Positions 63,760 to 64,000 of a stretch of DNA of 64,000 nucleotides are shown here, piece after piece. The stretch's first letter is position 1, and every line of letters starts with the position of its first letter. The DNA is from Gymnorhina tibicen. Taxonomy: Eukaryota; Chordata; Aves; Passeriformes; Artamidae. Both the position numbers and the translations under genes were made by a program. A model generated the notes under the pieces. That model was not told the DNA's origin. It did no database searches and saw only the letters and a program-made list of their open reading frames with translations. The stretch is from contig VXAZ01006886.1 of the NCBI GenBank assembly GCA_013399875.1, positions 2,240,514-2,304,513 on the forward strand, given 5' to 3'.

Positions 63760-64000
63760 GACCGGAGCCTCTGGAAGGGGCAAGGCTGGCTGAGAGGTGG
63801 GAGCGGGCGACGGGAGCGCTGCGGAACAGCGAGAGCCTCGCTACACCTGCGGCACCGCGAGCGGCGGGCGGGGGTCACCCCGTGTCACGGCCTCCCGGGG
63901 AACTCCAGCGCCTTCTCCTCCCGCTCCCCTCCGCCCAGCCCTCGCATGCGAAGCCGCAGCCCCGACCCCGTGCCCGATCCGCGGCTCCCGCAGGAGCGGC
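63760..64000. promoter_or_regulatory. CpG island at window edge, probable promoter and first exon
   Basis: The last 240 bases are very GC-rich and dense in CpG, against a CpG-poor background. They carry GC boxes for Sp1-type factors (GGGCGGGG at 63866-63873 on +; CCGCCC at 63931-63936, GGGCGG on -) and a palindromic TCGCATGCGA at 63942-63951 related to the NRF1 site. No TATA box is seen, as is usual for such promoters. On the minus strand a possible donor (CCGCAG followed by GTGTAG, boundary 63847/63846) and a second (CACAG followed by GTGTCG, boundary 63754/63753) would fit a 5' non-coding exon. A short upstream-type frame of 20 codons runs on the minus strand from ATG at 63947 to TGA at 63885. 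Direction cannot be fixed because the island continues past the window. Confidence 0.75.

Noticed and set aside
63387..63878. 163-codon minus-strand frame across the right-hand island.
   Set aside because: Begins at a GTG, is Arg/Ser-rich in the island then Phe/Leu-rich in AT-rich DNA, with no consistent codon bias; looks like read-through of intron.

Overview
This is vertebrate nuclear DNA, almost certainly from a bird and probably a passerine. The bulk is AT-rich and CpG-poor, with stop codons everywhere, no operons and no dense coding. The identifiable mobile elements are avian: two 3'-truncated CR1 LINE tails (8188-8252 on + and 26253-26505 on -) and a tRNA-Ile-headed, CR1-tailed SINE of the TguSINE1 type (41506-41624 on -). 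I know the last only from songbirds and their relatives. No rRNA, functional tRNA, CRISPR or bacterial/viral gene block is visible. The many 60-140 codon open frames are mostly what chance gives in 64 kb.

Layout. 1-41 kb is intron-like or intergenic DNA with the two CR1 tails, several AT-rich homeodomain/POU-site clusters that resemble conserved non-coding elements, and a few isolated open frames behind good splice acceptors (5.6 kb +, 10.4 kb -). 41-48 kb holds the SINE, two coding-like open frames (43.2 kb and 44.6 kb, both +), a CpG-richer patch and a 126-base tract with no T. 48-54.8 kb holds the best protein-coding candidate: a minus-strand, stop-terminated exon at 51851-51447 encoding 134 residues with 14 cysteines. 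About 2.3 kb upstream on that strand lies a compact CpG island (53907-54295) with a CCAAT and TATA-like pair in minus orientation. 55-64 kb contains a pair of diverged direct repeats (57.8 and 60.6 kb), a possible + strand exon with a membrane/signal-like segment (61.4 kb) and, at the right edge, a second strong CpG island (63.76-64.0 kb), most likely a promoter and first exon cut by the window end.

How it fits together. The simplest reading is that one gene promoter sits at the right edge, and that a short minus-strand transcription unit may run from the 54 kb island to the cysteine-rich terminal exon. The rest is introns or intergenic DNA with possible enhancers. I could not identify any protein by name. 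Exon calls rest on open frame, codon use and splice-site appearance only, and are scored accordingly.
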